NCBI GenBank assembly: GCA_030425385.1
Contig: JAUIAH010000019.1
Location: 62,001 to 126,000, forward strand
Direction of reading: 5' to 3'
Source of the DNA: Verrucomicrobiia bacterium
GTDB lineage: Bacteria; Verrucomicrobiota; Verrucomicrobiia; Verrucomicrobiales; DEV007
DNA: 64,000 bases
Shown: in pieces, positions 18,318-28,780 of the stretch
How the letters are laid out: the number at the start of each line of letters is the position of its first letter
Numbering within the stretch: the first letter of the stretch is position 1
Notes under the pieces: model-generated
Told to the model about the DNA's origin: nothing
Databases searched by the model: none
What the model saw: the letters and a program-made list of their open reading frames with translations, nothing else
Made by a program: the position numbers and the translations under genes

Positions 18318-19220
18318 CTAAAAATATCCTTCTTTCTTACGATCCTCCATTGCGGTCTCTGATCGCTGATCGTCCGCACGGGTGCCACGCTCTGTTTGAC
18401 GCGCTGTGGCCACTTCCTGGATGATCTTATCTAGGGTATCGGCATCCGACTCGACAGCACCGGTGCAGGTCGCATCGCCAATCGTTCGGAAGCGCACTTG
18501 CTTCTCCTCCACCACTTCACCCGCTTGCTTCTGCACAAATTCACAGTCAGCCAAGAGAGTGCCATTGCGATTGATGACTCCCCGCGTATGCGCGAAGTAG
18601 AGGCTCGGGAGATCGATCTCCTCCTGCTTGATGTACATCCAAATGTCCATCTCCGTCCAGTTGGAGAGCGGAAACACGCGGAAATGTTCGCCATGATGCT
18701 TACGACCATTGAAGATGTTCCAAAGTTCAGGCCGCTGGTTCTTGGGGTCCCATTGGCCAAACTCATCGCGGGCAGAGAAGAATCGCTCTTTCGCCCGCGC
18801 CTTCTCCTCATCGCGACGTCCACCACCCAAGGCCGCGTCATATTGATGCTCTTCCACCGTGTCGAGTAACGTCACCGTCTGCAGCATGTTGCGACTGGCA
18901 TTAGGGCCCGTCTCTTCCCGAACACGTCCGGCATCGATTGATGCCTGCACAGAACCCACCACCAATCGCGCGCCTAATTTATCAACGAAGGCGTCCCGAT
19001 AGGTCATCGTTTCATCAAAGTTGTGTCCGGTGTCAATATGCACCAATGGGAAAGGAAGTTTGGCCGGCCAAAAGGCTTTGTGAGCGAGCCAGGCCATGAC
19101 GATGGAGTCCTTACCTCCTGAGAAAAGAAGGGCGGGATTCTCGAATTGAGCTGCGGTCTCTCGCAAGACGTAGATGGCCTCAGACTCAAGCTGGGCTAGG
19201 TGGTCAATCGCGTAGTTCAT
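18318..19220 (-). CDS. cysD: Sulfate adenylyltransferase subunit 2
   Basis: A 300-residue PP-loop ATP pyrophosphatase that forms the catalytic part of the CysDN ATP sulfurylase. The PP-loop SGGKDS is at residues 34-39. Other CysD blocks are LVHIDTGHNFDETM, ALGGGRRDEEKARAKER (sulfate site), WDPKNQRPELWN and VFPLSNWTEMDIW. The C-terminus with QTERGTRADDQRSE and MEDRKKEGYF is the normal family ending. Its start overlaps the cysC stop by 4 bp (ATGA), indicating translational coupling. Confidence 0.97.
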   Translation of the reverse strand: MNYAIDHLAQLESEAIYVLRETAAQFENPALLFSGGKDSIVMAWLAHKAFWPAKLPFPLVHIDTGHNFDETMTYRDAFVDKLGARLVVGSVQASIDAGRVREETGPNASRNMLQTVTLLDTVEEHQYDAALGGGRRDEEKARAKERFFSARDEFGQWDPKNQRPELWNIFNGRKHHGEHFRVFPLSNWTEMDIWMYIKQEEIDLPSLYFAHTRGVINRNGTLLADCEFVQKQAGEVVEEKQVRFRTIGDATCTGAVESDADTLDKIIQEVATARQTERGTRADDQRSETAMEDRKKEGYF

Positions 19221-19822
19221 GAAAGCGTGATCCGTGGAGTGACAAGATCGATCAGTAGTTGCACGGCTTCCTCGACGGAAAGTGTCTCTGTATCAAGAGT
19301 AAGGTCAGGGTTTTCTGGTTCTTCGAAGAGCGAGTCTTTCCCAGTGAATTGTTTCACTTCTCCGCGTCGCGCTTTTGCGTATAGGCCTTTCACGTCGCGC
19401 TTCTCACAAGCTTCGTAGGACGCCTTCACGTATATTTGCAAGAGGTCATCCCCCAGGATCTCCTTAGCAATAGCCCTCAAGTCATTGGTGGGCGTGATAA
19501 ACGACGTGATCGTCAGCACTCCCAGGCTTCGGAATAATTTCGCGATCTCGGCAATTCTTCGAATATTCTCCTCACGATCTTCAAGGCTGAATCCCAAGTC
19601 TCGGTTGATCCCATGACGGATGTTGTCCCCATCGAGAACTTGCACCAGGCGCCCGGCTTCATGGAAATGACGCTCCAGAGCGACAGCCAGCGTGCTTTTC
19701 CCGCTCCCCGACATCCCATACATCCAGACGACGACTCCACGTTGTCTCAGGAGAGCTTCTTTGGCTGGGGTGTCGAGCAATCGGTGAAACTCTGTGTGGA
19801 TGTTTGCGTTGGAATCCGTCAT
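19217..19822 (-). CDS. cysC: Adenylylsulfate (APS) kinase
   Basis: A 201-residue P-loop kinase that phosphorylates APS to PAPS. Visible motifs: GMSGSGKS at 36-43, the DGDNIRHGIN block that binds APS, the DREENIRRI helix, and VKASYEACEKRDVKGLYAKARRGE near the lid. Length is typical. It is the first gene of cysCDN. Only 21 bp separate its start from the start of the divergent Rrf2 regulator, so the two promoters must overlap each other's coding regions. Its presence, with the PAPS-type CysH, indicates the PAPS route. Confidence 0.96.
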   Translation of the reverse strand: MTDSNANIHTEFHRLLDTPAKEALLRQRGVVVWMYGMSGSGKSTLAVALERHFHEAGRLVQVLDGDNIRHGINRDLGFSLEDREENIRRIAEIAKLFRSLGVLTITSFITPTNDLRAIAKEILGDDLLQIYVKASYEACEKRDVKGLYAKARRGEVKQFTGKDSLFEEPENPDLTLDTETLSVEEAVQLLIDLVTPRITLS

Positions 19823-19843
19823 GGAAAGCGTTATGAGAATGGG

Positions 19844-20257
19844 GTGAAGGTGAGTCAGAAACTTGAGTATGCCTGTCGGGCGATGATTCAGTTAGGGAAG
19901 CAACGATCTGGTGGTCAGGTGCTGAGAGTGGATGACCTTGCCGGATTGGAATCGATCTCGGCCACTTTTCTGGTGCAGATCCTCAACGAACTCAAGCGTG
20001 CCGGGCTGGTCCAAAGTCGCCGGGGCAAATTGGGTGGATACCAATTGGCTCAGCAACCCGAAGACATCACCATGCTGGACATCGTGCGCGCCGTTGAGGG
20101 CGACATCTTGGGAATCGACTCTGACCGGCAAGGAGAATCGGGCGCTCGCGTGGTGGCCATTTGGACGGATGTGGCGAAGCACTTGGAAGCGAAGATGACC
20201 GCCATCACCCTCCGGGAAATGATGTCTCAAGATCAATTGTTGGAATACCACATTTAG
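19844..20257 (+). CDS. Rrf2-family transcriptional regulator, probable sulfur-assimilation regulator
   Basis: About 137 residues from GTG 19844 (reading MKVSQKLEYACRAM, aligning with the MKLSTKGRYALRAM-type start of Rrf2 proteins); GTG 19850 is an alternative. The winged helix includes VDDLAGLESISATFLVQILNELKRAGLV, the recognition helix and wing RRGKLGGYQLAQQPEDITML, and IVRAVEG. The three cysteines that ligate a cluster in IscR/NsrR/RirA-type members are not evident in the C-terminal half, so it looks more like the cluster-free CymR type. It lies between divergent cysCDN and convergent cysK, with its stop directly abutting the cysK stop. In Bacillus, CymR controls cysteine genes together with CysK; an analogous role is inference from location. 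Confidence 0.88.
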   Translation: MKVSQKLEYACRAMIQLGKQRSGGQVLRVDDLAGLESISATFLVQILNELKRAGLVQSRRGKLGGYQLAQQPEDITMLDIVRAVEGDILGIDSDRQGESGARVVAIWTDVAKHLEAKMTAITLREMMSQDQLLEYHI

Positions 20258-21229
20258 TTATGCGGGAGGCAACTCGGATACCGGGAGCGCCGCCACTTCA
20301 GCCCGCACCGTTTCCGCCAAAGGCGTGCTGAGATAGCGTTCTGTCGGACTTGGTGCGACGACCACGATGCGTTTGCCAGCCATGCCCGGTCGCTTGGCGA
20401 CATTGATCGCTGCGGTCACATTGGCACCCGTGGAAATCCCCGCCGGAATGCCTTCCTCTTCAGCAAGGCGTCGCGCCATGGCAAAGGAGGCTTCATTGGA
20501 TACCTGTTCCACATCATCGACAATATCCGTGTTCAAGTTAGCAGGGATGAAGCCCGCACCGATTCCTTGAATCTTGTGAGGCCCAGGCTTGCCCCCTGAA
20601 ATGACAGGGCTGTCTTCGGGCTCCACGGCGATCGTCTTCATGTCCGTGCGACTCTTCAACACTTCGGAAACGCCTGTGATGGTACCGCCTGTTCCAACAC
20701 CTGCGACAAAGGCATCAATGCGTCCCTCAGTGGCTGCCCAAATCTCTTCAGCCGTGGTGCGCCGATGGATCTCTGGATTCGCCGGATTCTCAAACTGCTG
20801 AGGGTTGAAGGCCCGATCCCCCAATTCCTCCGACAACATCTTGGCCTTAAGAATCGCGCCACCCATCCCGCGCGGACCCGGAGTGAGGACCACTTCCGCC
20901 CCTAACATACGGAGCAGCACGCGGCGCTCGATGGACATGGTTTCCGGCATCGTCAGAATGCAGCGATACCCCTTCGTGCGGCAGACAAATGCCAAAGCAA
21001 TGCCGGTGTTCCCAGAGGTGGGCTCGATGATGACCGTATCCTGCTTGATCTTCCCGTCGCGTTCCCCTGCTTCAATCATGGCCAAGCCAATACGGTCCTT
21101 TACGCTGAAGAGCGGATTGAAGAACTCCGCCTTGATGACGATCTCGGCATCGGCACCATCCGTCACCCGGTTGAGGCGAATCAGTGGGGTGTTTCCAATG
21201 GTTCCTGTGATGTTGTCAGCAATCTTCAT
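20258..21229 (-). CDS. cysK: Cysteine synthase (O-acetylserine sulfhydrylase)
   Basis: About 323 residues from ATG 21229 ([20 protein letters not shown]). It is a PLP enzyme that makes cysteine from O-acetylserine and sulfide. The PLP Lys is K44 in [16 protein letters not shown] is the substrate loop; GTGGTITG binds the PLP phosphate; GIGAGFIP and [11 protein letters not shown] are further CysK blocks. A longer frame to 21310 adds a non-family leader and was not chosen. It is the last gene of sir-cysH-cysK and ends exactly against the stop of the Rrf2 gene. Confidence 0.95.
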   Translation of the reverse strand: MKIADNITGTIGNTPLIRLNRVTDGADAEIVIKAEFFNPLFSVKDRIGLAMIEAGERDGKIKQDTVIIEPTSGNTGIALAFVCRTKGYRCILTMPETMSIERRVLLRMLGAEVVLTPGPRGMGGAILKAKMLSEELGDRAFNPQQFENPANPEIHRRTTAEEIWAATEGRIDAFVAGVGTGGTITGVSEVLKSRTDMKTIAVEPEDSPVISGGKPGPHKIQGIGAGFIPANLNTDIVDDVEQVSNEASFAMARRLAEEEGIPAGISTGANVTAAINVAKRPGMAGKRIVVVAPSPTERYLSTPLAETVRAEVAALPVSELPPA

Positions 21230-21248
21230 GACGTCGTGATTAGGGTAG

Positions 21249-21980
21249 TTAGATTTGAAAGTCTTGTTGGTCCGAAGGGAGGTGCAGGCCGCATTCTCGT
21301 TTCGTCCCATCGAAGCGCGTTTCCTCCGGGCTCATACCTTCCACCATCGGTTTTGTCGAGTGCCAATCCCCAATGGATACGTAGCCCTTCGATACCAGCG
21401 GGTGAATAGGGAGCGCGTGCTCCCGCATGTAAGCCGTGACGTCCGCATCCGTCCAATCAAGGATGGGATAGAGCTTCAACGTCGCCTTCTGTGCCTCTAC
21501 GAATGGACGCTCGGCGCGCGAAGCTGCCTGCACGCGCCGCATTCCACTAAGCCAGAAAGAGGCTCCGAAATCCTGCAAGGCACGATTCATGGGCTCCACT
21601 TTAGTCAGGAGAGCGTATTTCTCCGCCCCCTTCTCACCTTGCTCCCAAAGCTTGCCATACAGCGCCTCCAACCGCGCGGCACTATACTGAGATTGATAGA
21701 CGTGAATGTTAAGGTCCCAAGTCTTGATCAATTGCTCAGCAAAGTGATAGGTCTCCGGAAAGAGGTAGCCGGTGTCGATGAAGACGATAGGAACCTCTGG
21801 AGCATGTTCCCTGAGCAAATGAAGCATGACCGCTGCCTGCGCACCAAAGCTAGTCGTGGCGACAATCTCGCGGGGATGCGCGGCCACCACGGAGCGGAGA
21901 CGTTCTTCGACAGAGAGCGTTCCCCACGAAGCCGTCAACGTTTCCGCTAGATCGGCGCGCTGTCCCAGCGGTGCGTTCAT
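21249..21980 (-). CDS. cysH: Phosphoadenosine phosphosulfate (PAPS) reductase
   Basis: A 243-residue PP-loop-fold reductase that releases sulfite from PAPS using thioredoxin. [15 protein letters not shown] is the degenerate PP-loop region, and [15 protein letters not shown] and [13 protein letters not shown] are substrate-binding blocks. The single catalytic Cys is C230 in KRECGLH. The four additional cysteines (CC..CxxC) that bind the Fe-S cluster in APS reductases are absent, so PAPS is the expected substrate, in line with cysC nearby. Its start overlaps the sir stop by 4 bp. Confidence 0.95.
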   Translation of the reverse strand: MNAPLGQRADLAETLTASWGTLSVEERLRSVVAAHPREIVATTSFGAQAAVMLHLLREHAPEVPIVFIDTGYLFPETYHFAEQLIKTWDLNIHVYQSQYSAARLEALYGKLWEQGEKGAEKYALLTKVEPMNRALQDFGASFWLSGMRRVQAASRAERPFVEAQKATLKLYPILDWTDADVTAYMREHALPIHPLVSKGYVSIGDWHSTKPMVEGMSPEETRFDGTKRECGLHLPSDQQDFQI

Positions 21981-23701
21981 ACCTTCGTCTCGCCCAGATT
22001 CTGATGAAAGTCAGTGCCTGCTACTGTCTCTTTGATATGTCCTTTGCGAATCACATAGTCACCAAAGTTCTCACCATCTTCGCGCTCCTTCGCATAGCTC
22101 TCGATGAGCGGCCGCAACAGTGGGGTGATCTCCTCACTCTTGACCGACTCGCGATAAAGCTTATTGAGACGATCACCCACAAAACCACCGCCGAGATAAA
22201 CATTATACTTCCCAGGCGCGCGTCCCACCATGGCAATCTCTGCCAGATACGGACGCGCACATCCGTTAGGGCAGCCCGTCATCCGGATAGTAATGGCGTC
22301 TTCGCGCAATCCCGCCTCTTCGATAACCGTATCCAATTCCGTCACAAGGTCGGGCAAATACCGCTCACTTTCTGCGAGAGCCAAGCCGCAAGTCGGAAGC
22401 GCCACGCATGCCATGGAGTTCAACCGCAAGGCTGACCCCAGATTATTCTGATCCAATCCGTATTTCGCTAACAACGCTTCGACTTTGGGCCGTGCTTCTG
22501 CCGAAACGCCCCCAATGATCAGATTCTGATTGGCTGTCAGACGGAAGTCTCCCTCATGGATCTCAGCAATCTCCCGCAACGCCGTGCGTGCCTTCTGAGT
22601 GGCATCGTCACGAACGCGCCCATTCTGGACGAATAGCGTGTAGTGAGATTTCCCATCCGTCCCCTCCGTCCATCCATACCGGTCCCCGTTGTGATCAAAG
22701 GTGAAGGGACGCTCATCACCTAACGCATACCCCAAACGCTCTTCCACCTGTTGACGAAACCAGTCGAGGCCACGATCCTCAATCGTATACTTCAAGCGCG
22801 CATGCGCACGATCTGTCCGGTCGCCATAATCGCGTTGGACTGAGACAATCTTCTCACCCACATCGACTGCCTGCTCCGGCGTGCAGAATCCAAGCACTTG
22901 CGCTAAGCGAGGAAACGTTGCCTCTTTGTTATGCGCCATGCCCATGCCACCTCCAACCGTGACATTGAAGCCAGCCAACTTCCCATCCTCAATGATGGCA
23001 ATGTAGCCCAAGTCATGCGCAAAGATGTCAACGTCATTGCTAGGCGGCACCGCCACCACGGTCTTGAATTTCCGAGGCAAATAGGTCTTCCCGTAAAGAG
23101 GCTCTTCCTCTTCAGGCTCAGGGGTGATCTTCTCTTTGTCTAACCAGATCTCATGATACGCCCCCGTGCGAGGAGAAAGATGATCGCTGATCTTGTGCGT
23201 GATCTCTAACACCTGCTCGTGCACTTCCGATTGGTACGGATTCGGATTGCACATCACATTCCGGTTCACATCGCCACAAGCGGCCAAGGTATCTAACAAA
23301 GCTTCATTAATCTCCTTGATCGTCTGCTTGAGATTCCCCTTCAGCACCCCATGAAATTGAAAGGCCTGGCGAGTGGTCAGCTTGAGTGTCTCGTTAGCGT
23401 AGTCGCTCGCGAGCCGATCCATATCCAGCCACTGCTGAGGAGAGCAGACCCCTCCAGGGACGCGGACGCGGATCATGAAAGAGAATGCTTTCTCCTGCTT
23501 CGCCTTGCGACGCTCCTTACGCAGATCACGGTCGTCTTGCTGGTAGATGCCATGGAACTTCGTCAATTGGGTGTCGTCCGCGGAGATCGCGCCTGTGGAT
23601 GTGTCCGCCAGCCCATCTAAAATCGTTCCCCGCAAATAATGACTTTCCGTCTTAAGAGCTTCGTTCTTGTGCAGCGGTTTATCCGGAGAAGAGGTGGCCA
23701 T
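21977..23701 (-). CDS. Assimilatory sulfite reductase, hemoprotein (siroheme/4Fe-4S)
   Basis: About 574 residues from ATG 23701 ([14 protein letters not shown]). It reduces sulfite to sulfide by six electrons. The fold has two repeated nitrite/sulfite-reductase ferredoxin-like halves; [18 protein letters not shown] belongs to the first and [16 protein letters not shown] to the second. The siroheme/4Fe-4S cysteines appear as [14 protein letters not shown] and [15 protein letters not shown]. No flavoprotein partner (CysJ) lies nearby, so the electron donor, NADPH flavoprotein or ferredoxin, is open. It is the first gene of the sir-cysH-cysK operon. An inverted repeat stands just upstream. Confidence 0.94.
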   Translation of the reverse strand: MATSSPDKPLHKNEALKTESHYLRGTILDGLADTSTGAISADDTQLTKFHGIYQQDDRDLRKERRKAKQEKAFSFMIRVRVPGGVCSPQQWLDMDRLASDYANETLKLTTRQAFQFHGVLKGNLKQTIKEINEALLDTLAACGDVNRNVMCNPNPYQSEVHEQVLEITHKISDHLSPRTGAYHEIWLDKEKITPEPEEEEPLYGKTYLPRKFKTVVAVPPSNDVDIFAHDLGYIAIIEDGKLAGFNVTVGGGMGMAHNKEATFPRLAQVLGFCTPEQAVDVGEKIVSVQRDYGDRTDRAHARLKYTIEDRGLDWFRQQVEERLGYALGDERPFTFDHNGDRYGWTEGTDGKSHYTLFVQNGRVRDDATQKARTALREIAEIHEGDFRLTANQNLIIGGVSAEARPKVEALLAKYGLDQNNLGSALRLNSMACVALPTCGLALAESERYLPDLVTELDTVIEEAGLREDAITIRMTGCPNGCARPYLAEIAMVGRAPGKYNVYLGGGFVGDRLNKLYRESVKSEEITPLLRPLIESYAKEREDGENFGDYVIRKGHIKETVAGTDFHQNLGETKV

Positions 23702-23711
23702 GAATTTAATC

Positions 23712-23737
23712 CTTAGTAAGTTAGTCATCTTACTAAG
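23712..23737. promoter_or_regulatory. Perfect inverted repeat upstream of sir, candidate regulator operator
   Basis: The arms CTTAGTAAG (23712-23720) and CTTACTAAG (23729-23737) are exact reverse complements separated by 8 nt, in the 102-bp divergent intergenic region, 10 bp upstream of the sir ATG. The dyad is AT-rich in a GC-rich genome and is placed to overlap a sir promoter or transcript start. A dimeric Rrf2 protein is encoded in the same locus and is the natural candidate to bind it. No copy of this dyad was seen in the 21-bp rrf2-cysC gap. Confidence 0.55.
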
Positions 23738-23803
23738 CATTAGACGAGGCCCTTTGCAAATGGAAATTGCCATCCTCAAGAGTTGGTTCATTGTTTGGAA
23801 ACC

Positions 23804-26800
23804 ATGAAATTTCTCAAACGTTTAGCAGTTGGAGCGCTCTCCATTCTGAGCGCCGTGGCAGCCATGGCGGAGACCAAGCTTCTACGCTTCCCTGATATCG
23901 CTGGCGACCTGGTGGTGTTCTGTTACGGAGGCGATCTATGGAAGGCTTCCACGGAAGGTGGTCAGGCCGTTCGACTCACGGCCCATCCTGGGCAGGAGCT
24001 CTTCCCAAAGTTCTCACCCGACGGCAAGTGGATCGCATTTACCGGGCAGTATGATGGCGACGAGCAAGTCTACATCATGCCCACTGCCGGTGGCATTCCC
24101 AAACAACTCACCTATTACCCGGCCGCTGGCCCCTTGCCTCCGCGTTGGGGATACGATCATCAAGTCTACGGCTGGACACCCGACGGAACGCAGGTGCTCT
24201 TCCGCTCGCTGCGTGATGCCGATGGCGGCAAGACCCTCACAGGTCTCTACACGGTGAGTGTCGACGGCGGATTGCCCGTGATGTTGCCTATGCCGACTTC
24301 CGGCGCAGGCGATCTTTCTCCCGACGGGAAGCACATCTTCTATTCTCCGTTGTTCCGCGACTTTCGCACCTGGAAACGCTACGAAGGGGGATGGGCACAG
24401 GATCTCTATGTATTCGACACGGAAAGCAACCAGGCGACCCCAATCGATAACAGTGTGCGCACGGAACGCGATCCCATGTGGATTGGCGAACACCTCTACT
24501 TTGCCTCGGATCGTGGAGGTCGCCTCAATCTCTATCGCTACGATCGCGAAACCAAGACCTCGGAAGTCCTCACCCATCACCGAGAATGGGACGTGCGCTG
24601 GCCGTCGTCCGATAGCACGTCACGCATCGTCTTTGAAATCGATGGTGTCCTCGCCATCTACGACATCGCATCGGACAAGGAAACCCGTTTATCGATCACC
24701 GTACCGGATGATGGCTTGGCCATGCGCCCTTCTCGCTATCCAGCAGACAAGAACATCGAGAGTTACGCGCTTTCGCCAAAGGGCAAACGCGCGGTCTTTG
24801 TCGCGCGTGGCGATGTCTTTACCGTGCCGGTCGAGAAAGGCAGTACCCGTAATTTGACCAATTCCTCCGATGCACACGATAAGCATGCACGTTGGTCGCC
24901 CGATGGACGCAAGATTGCGTTTGTCTCCGATCTCTCGGGCGAGGAACAAGTTTATCTGATCAACCAAGACGGGCGTGGCGAGCCGGAAGCGCTCACCACG
25001 GGCCACCAGGTGATGCTGAGCGCTCCCGAGTGGTCGCCCGATAGCAAGCGCATCGCCTATTCCGACAAAGACGGCAAACTGTTCGTGCTGACCGTGGAGA
25101 CCAAATCCGTGGTGGAGATCGAAGATTCACCTCGTGGTGGTATCTTCGATTACACATGGTCTGGTTGCAGCAGTCATCTGGCCTTTACCATGAGCGAAGC
25201 CAACGGCTTTAGCCGTCTCCATATTTGGTCAGCTACAGAAGGTACCGTGCAGCCGATCACGGACCCCCGATTTGATATCGGTTCACCAACTTGGGATCCC
25301 GAGGGCAATTATTTGTTTTATCTCTCTCGTCGTGAATTTGCTCCGCAAATCTCTTCCATTGAATGGAACTATGCCGGGAGCCACGATGTCCAAGCTTACG
25401 CTCTGGCACTACGTAAGGATGTGAAGAACCCGTTTGCTCCAGAATCAGACGAAGTGAGCATCGAAGAGGATAAGAAGGATGAGAAGCCCGATGAAGAGAA
25501 AGAGGATAGCGCAACAGAGAAGAAGAAAGAGAAGGCCGATCCCAAGCCAACCGTGATCGATTTCGATGGGTTGGCTCAGCGCAGTGTCCGCATTCCCATT
25601 CCTGCCGGAAATATTCGCTCTCTTGCTGCCATCAAAGGCTTTCTGTTCTACTCCACGTCTGGGTCCAGCTACTACGGGCGCAGCAGTCAAGAGAAACCCG
25701 TCTTGCATCTATATGATCTTAAAAACCGGGAATCGAAACCATTTTTAGAAGACGCCGGAGGCGGTGCCCTTTCAGCCGACGGCGAGAAGATCCTGGTACG
25801 CGCTCAAGGCAGCTTTGCCCGCTATGACGCCAAACCAGGCGCTTCTGGCAAACAAGCCGTCTCCACTTCCGGTCTTATGGTCGATCGCGTACCCAGTGAG
25901 GAATGGCTCACCATCTTCAATGAAGTCTGGCGCCGCTACCGCGATTTCTTCTATGTCGATAATATGCACGGCTTTGACTGGAAAGCCATTGGTGACCAAT
26001 ATCGCCCATTGGTGGCACACGTCGCCCATCGCTCTGACTTGAACTACGTCATTGGTGAAATGATATCCGAGCTGAATGTGGGGCACGCCTATATCGCTGG
26101 AGGCGATTTCGAGATCCCTGATCGACCCAAGGTCGCCCTGCCGGGGGCCCGATTCGAACGCGATGCCCAGGCAAACAAATACCGCATCGCCACGATTCTG
26201 CGTGGCCACAATGAAGAGAGCAAATACCGTTCACCTCTCACCGAAGTCGGCGTTGATGCAAGGGAAGGCGATTACGTGCTCGCCATCGATGGCGAGCCGC
26301 TTTCTGGAGATGACAATCCTTACCGCCTCTTGCAGCATAAGACCGCCCCCGTGGTTCTGACCGTGAACGATAAGCCCGAGGAAGAGGGATCCCGCCAGAT
26401 CACGTATCGCCCCATAGATTCCGAAAGTTCCCTGCTCTATCTTAACTGGGTATTGGGCAATATGGAGAAGGTCCATGCCATGACATCGGGCAAGGTCGGA
26501 TATCTCCACATCCCGGACATGGGCGCCCCTGGAATTTACGAATTCATCAAATGGTTCTACCCCCAGATTCGCAAAGAAGGCATGGTGGTCGACGTCCGCA
26601 GCAATGGTGGTGGCAACGTTTCTCAGTGGATTATTGAACGATTAGATACAGAATTGCTAGGCACACGCTTCGGCTACTCCAGCGATGAGCCGGGAACCTA
26701 TCCCGCCACGGTCTTTCATGGTCACAAAGTTTGCCTCATCAACGAGACATCTGCATCGGATGGCGATATCTTCCCGCACCGTTTCCGTAAAGCAGGCCTG

Positions 26801-27097
26801 GGACCATTGATCGGCAAGCGCTCCTGGGGCGGTGTGGTCGGCATCTCCAGCCGCGGACCATTGCTTGATGGCGGCACGGTCTACGTCCCCCTACAGGCCA
26901 CCAATGACACCGATGGCGCCTACATCATCGAAGGCCACGGAGTGGATCCTGACATCATCGTTAATAATGATCCCCAAGCAGTCATTGAAGGACGCGATCC
27001 GCAATTGGAACGCGGCGTGCAAGAAGTGCTCCGCATGATGGCGGAGAACCCCAAGAAGCTACCTCAGCGGCCAGCCGATCCTGTGAAGACAGAATAG
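23804..27097 (+). CDS. Exported tricorn-like S41 peptidase with N-terminal beta-propellers
   Basis: About 1097 residues from ATG 23804, with a signal peptide ([20 protein letters not shown]). Residues about 30-600 hold WD40-like/PD40 repeats ([45 protein letters not shown]) forming the tricorn-type propellers. A Lys/Glu-rich stretch (about 550-585) links to the C1, PDZ and C2 catalytic domains. The nucleophile is S985 followed by D986 in [10 protein letters not shown], and H761 in NVGHAY is the charge-relay His, matching tricorn Ser965-Asp966 and His746. The Ser before that His in tricorn is Gly here. It probably degrades peptides in the periplasm. It is divergent from sir and convergent with the AbgT gene, 13 bp away. 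Confidence 0.92.
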   Translation: MKFLKRLAVGALSILSAVAAMAETKLLRFPDIAGDLVVFCYGGDLWKASTEGGQAVRLTAHPGQELFPKFSPDGKWIAFTGQYDGDEQVYIMPTAGGIPKQLTYYPAAGPLPPRWGYDHQVYGWTPDGTQVLFRSLRDADGGKTLTGLYTVSVDGGLPVMLPMPTSGAGDLSPDGKHIFYSPLFRDFRTWKRYEGGWAQDLYVFDTESNQATPIDNSVRTERDPMWIGEHLYFASDRGGRLNLYRYDRETKTSEVLTHHREWDVRWPSSDSTSRIVFEIDGVLAIYDIASDKETRLSITVPDDGLAMRPSRYPADKNIESYALSPKGKRAVFVARGDVFTVPVEKGSTRNLTNSSDAHDKHARWSPDGRKIAFVSDLSGEEQVYLINQDGRGEPEALTTGHQVMLSAPEWSPDSKRIAYSDKDGKLFVLTVETKSVVEIEDSPRGGIFDYTWSGCSSHLAFTMSEANGFSRLHIWSATEGTVQPITDPRFDIGSPTWDPEGNYLFYLSRREFAPQISSIEWNYAGSHDVQAYALALRKDVKNPFAPESDEVSIEEDKKDEKPDEEKEDSATEKKKEKADPKPTVIDFDGLAQRSVRIPIPAGNIRSLAAIKGFLFYSTSGSSYYGRSSQEKPVLHLYDLKNRESKPFLEDAGGGALSADGEKILVRAQGSFARYDAKPGASGKQAVSTSGLMVDRVPSEEWLTIFNEVWRRYRDFFYVDNMHGFDWKAIGDQYRPLVAHVAHRSDLNYVIGEMISELNVGHAYIAGGDFEIPDRPKVALPGARFERDAQANKYRIATILRGHNEESKYRSPLTEVGVDAREGDYVLAIDGEPLSGDDNPYRLLQHKTAPVVLTVNDKPEEEGSRQITYRPIDSESSLLYLNWVLGNMEKVHAMTSGKVGYLHIPDMGAPGIYEFIKWFYPQIRKEGMVVDVRSNGGGNVSQWIIERLDTELLGTRFGYSSDEPGTYPATVFHGHKVCLINETSASDGDIFPHRFRKAGLGPLIGKRSWGGVVGISSRGPLLDGGTVYVPLQATNDTDGAYIIEGHGVDPDIIVNNDPQAVIEGRDPQLERGVQEVLRMMAENPKKLPQRPADPVKTE

Positions 27098-27110
27098 GAT
27101 CGCGCTGGCA

Positions 27111-28712
27111 TTATGGCGTGGTTCCCTGCAACTCGATGCCCATCGGGGCGCCGGGACCGAGATTGATTCCGAGGACGATCCATATGATCATCAAGACAAC
27201 TCCGGTAATCAGCATCCAGACCGAGTAGGGAATCATCATGGCGGTGAGTGATCCGAGTCCGAAGTCGTGCTGCCAGCGTCTGGCAAAGATGAGGATGAGG
27301 GGGAAATAGACCATCAAGGGCGTGATGATATTCGTGGCGCTATCACCGACGCGATAGGCTGCGGTGGCCCCTTCTGGACTGATGTTTAAGAGCATCAGCA
27401 TGGGTACCAGCACCGGCGCAAGGAGAGCCCATTTCGCGCTCGCCGAGCCGACGAATAAGTTCAATAACGCCGAGAATAAGACAATAAGCCCAAGCACGAT
27501 AGGCAGTGGCAGGCCGCTGGATTTGATAGCATCGGCACCATGAACAGCGGAGATCAGACCGAGATTGGACCAATTAAACATGGCCACGAAATGAGCAGCC
27601 GCGAAAGAGAGGACGAGGTAATAGCCCATGTCCTTCATCGATTCTGTCATCATCGAAACCAGATCATCGCCGGACTTGATCGTCCCCGCAGCCGAGCCAT
27701 AGGCCCAGCCCATGGTGAGAAAGATCACCATAAAGGCGGCGACGAGGGATTGAAAGAATGGCGTTGCAGTGACATACCACGCTTGGCCTTCGGTCCCTGG
27801 ACCGTCATTTAAAAGTGGCGTCCCCGCTCCGAAGGTCATGATGGTCCACAGAATGCACACCCCAAGAAAGGCGAGGCCAGCCCGGCGCAACCCTTTCTTC
27901 TCCCCGTCCGTCAGCGGCTTGTCTTCATCGCCGAAGGCATCTTTATGCGCATCGCCAGGGATCCATTTGCCCAGTCTTGGTTCAATAATCTTGTCCGTGA
28001 CAACCCAGATCACCGGCAGATAGACAACTAGCAATGCGGCGATGAAATACCAATTCCCAGCGATATTCATCATCCAACTCGATTCGAGCTGAGCCCCCTC
28101 GACGGCTGCTTCCGTGACTCCGAATAAGAGGGCATCAAGATTCCCGGGCGTGAGGTTGGCCGAGAAGCCACCGGAGACACCCGCAAAGCCGGCCGCGATC
28201 CCTGCCAGCGGATGGCGTCCAGCAGCAGCAAAGACGATGGCTGCCAGCGGAATCATGACAACATAGCCGGCGTCAGCAGCATGGTTGGACAGCATGGCGA
28301 CAAGGGCAACGGTCGGCGTCAATAGAGCTTTCGGCGCGTGGCGCATCGCGGACTTGATGCCGCTGGCGAACAGCCCGGAGCGCTCAGCAACCCCAGCTCC
28401 CAACATCACTACTAACACGTATCCCAAAGGATGAAAGTGAGCGAACGTTTCCGGCATCTCCGTCCAGACGCGCTGGATGTTCTCGGCCGAAAGCAAGCTC
28501 TTGGCGGTCAGGATCAACGGCCCGGCTCCATCCGCAGCGAGTTTGGTCGGGTGTGCTGCCGAGACACCTGCCCAGGCACAGACGAGAGAGATTATTAGCA
28601 GAATCCCAATCAAATAGACAAAGATGAATACTGGATCTGGGAGCCGGTTTCCGGTGCGTTCGACAAAGCCAAGAAAGCCTTTCTGAGCGGAAGGGGAGTC
28701 AGTATCTTTCAT
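27111..28712 (-). CDS. AbgT-family transporter
   Basis: A 533-residue polytopic inner-membrane protein with about 11-13 hydrophobic segments. It starts with a short cytoplasmic tail followed by RTGNRLPDPVFIFVYLIG, the family's N-terminal signature. Other AbgT blocks are NHAADAGYVVMIPLAAIVF, GFSANLTPGNLDALL and DSATNIITPLMVYFPLIL. The family includes p-aminobenzoyl-glutamate importers and sulfonamide/antimetabolite exporters, so direction and substrate are not settled. A TIM-barrel isomerase gene starts divergently 68 bp from its start codon. Confidence 0.92.
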   Translation of the reverse strand: MKDTDSPSAQKGFLGFVERTGNRLPDPVFIFVYLIGILLIISLVCAWAGVSAAHPTKLAADGAGPLILTAKSLLSAENIQRVWTEMPETFAHFHPLGYVLVVMLGAGVAERSGLFASGIKSAMRHAPKALLTPTVALVAMLSNHAADAGYVVMIPLAAIVFAAAGRHPLAGIAAGFAGVSGGFSANLTPGNLDALLFGVTEAAVEGAQLESSWMMNIAGNWYFIAALLVVYLPVIWVVTDKIIEPRLGKWIPGDAHKDAFGDEDKPLTDGEKKGLRRAGLAFLGVCILWTIMTFGAGTPLLNDGPGTEGQAWYVTATPFFQSLVAAFMVIFLTMGWAYGSAAGTIKSGDDLVSMMTESMKDMGYYLVLSFAAAHFVAMFNWSNLGLISAVHGADAIKSSGLPLPIVLGLIVLFSALLNLFVGSASAKWALLAPVLVPMLMLLNISPEGATAAYRVGDSATNIITPLMVYFPLILIFARRWQHDFGLGSLTAMMIPYSVWMLITGVVLMIIWIVLGINLGPGAPMGIELQGTTP

Positions 28713-28780
28713 GCAAACGTGAGTGTTGTAACCGCCAGACTCTTCATCGACAAGTGCCTTCCTTCTTCCAATACTGAGGC

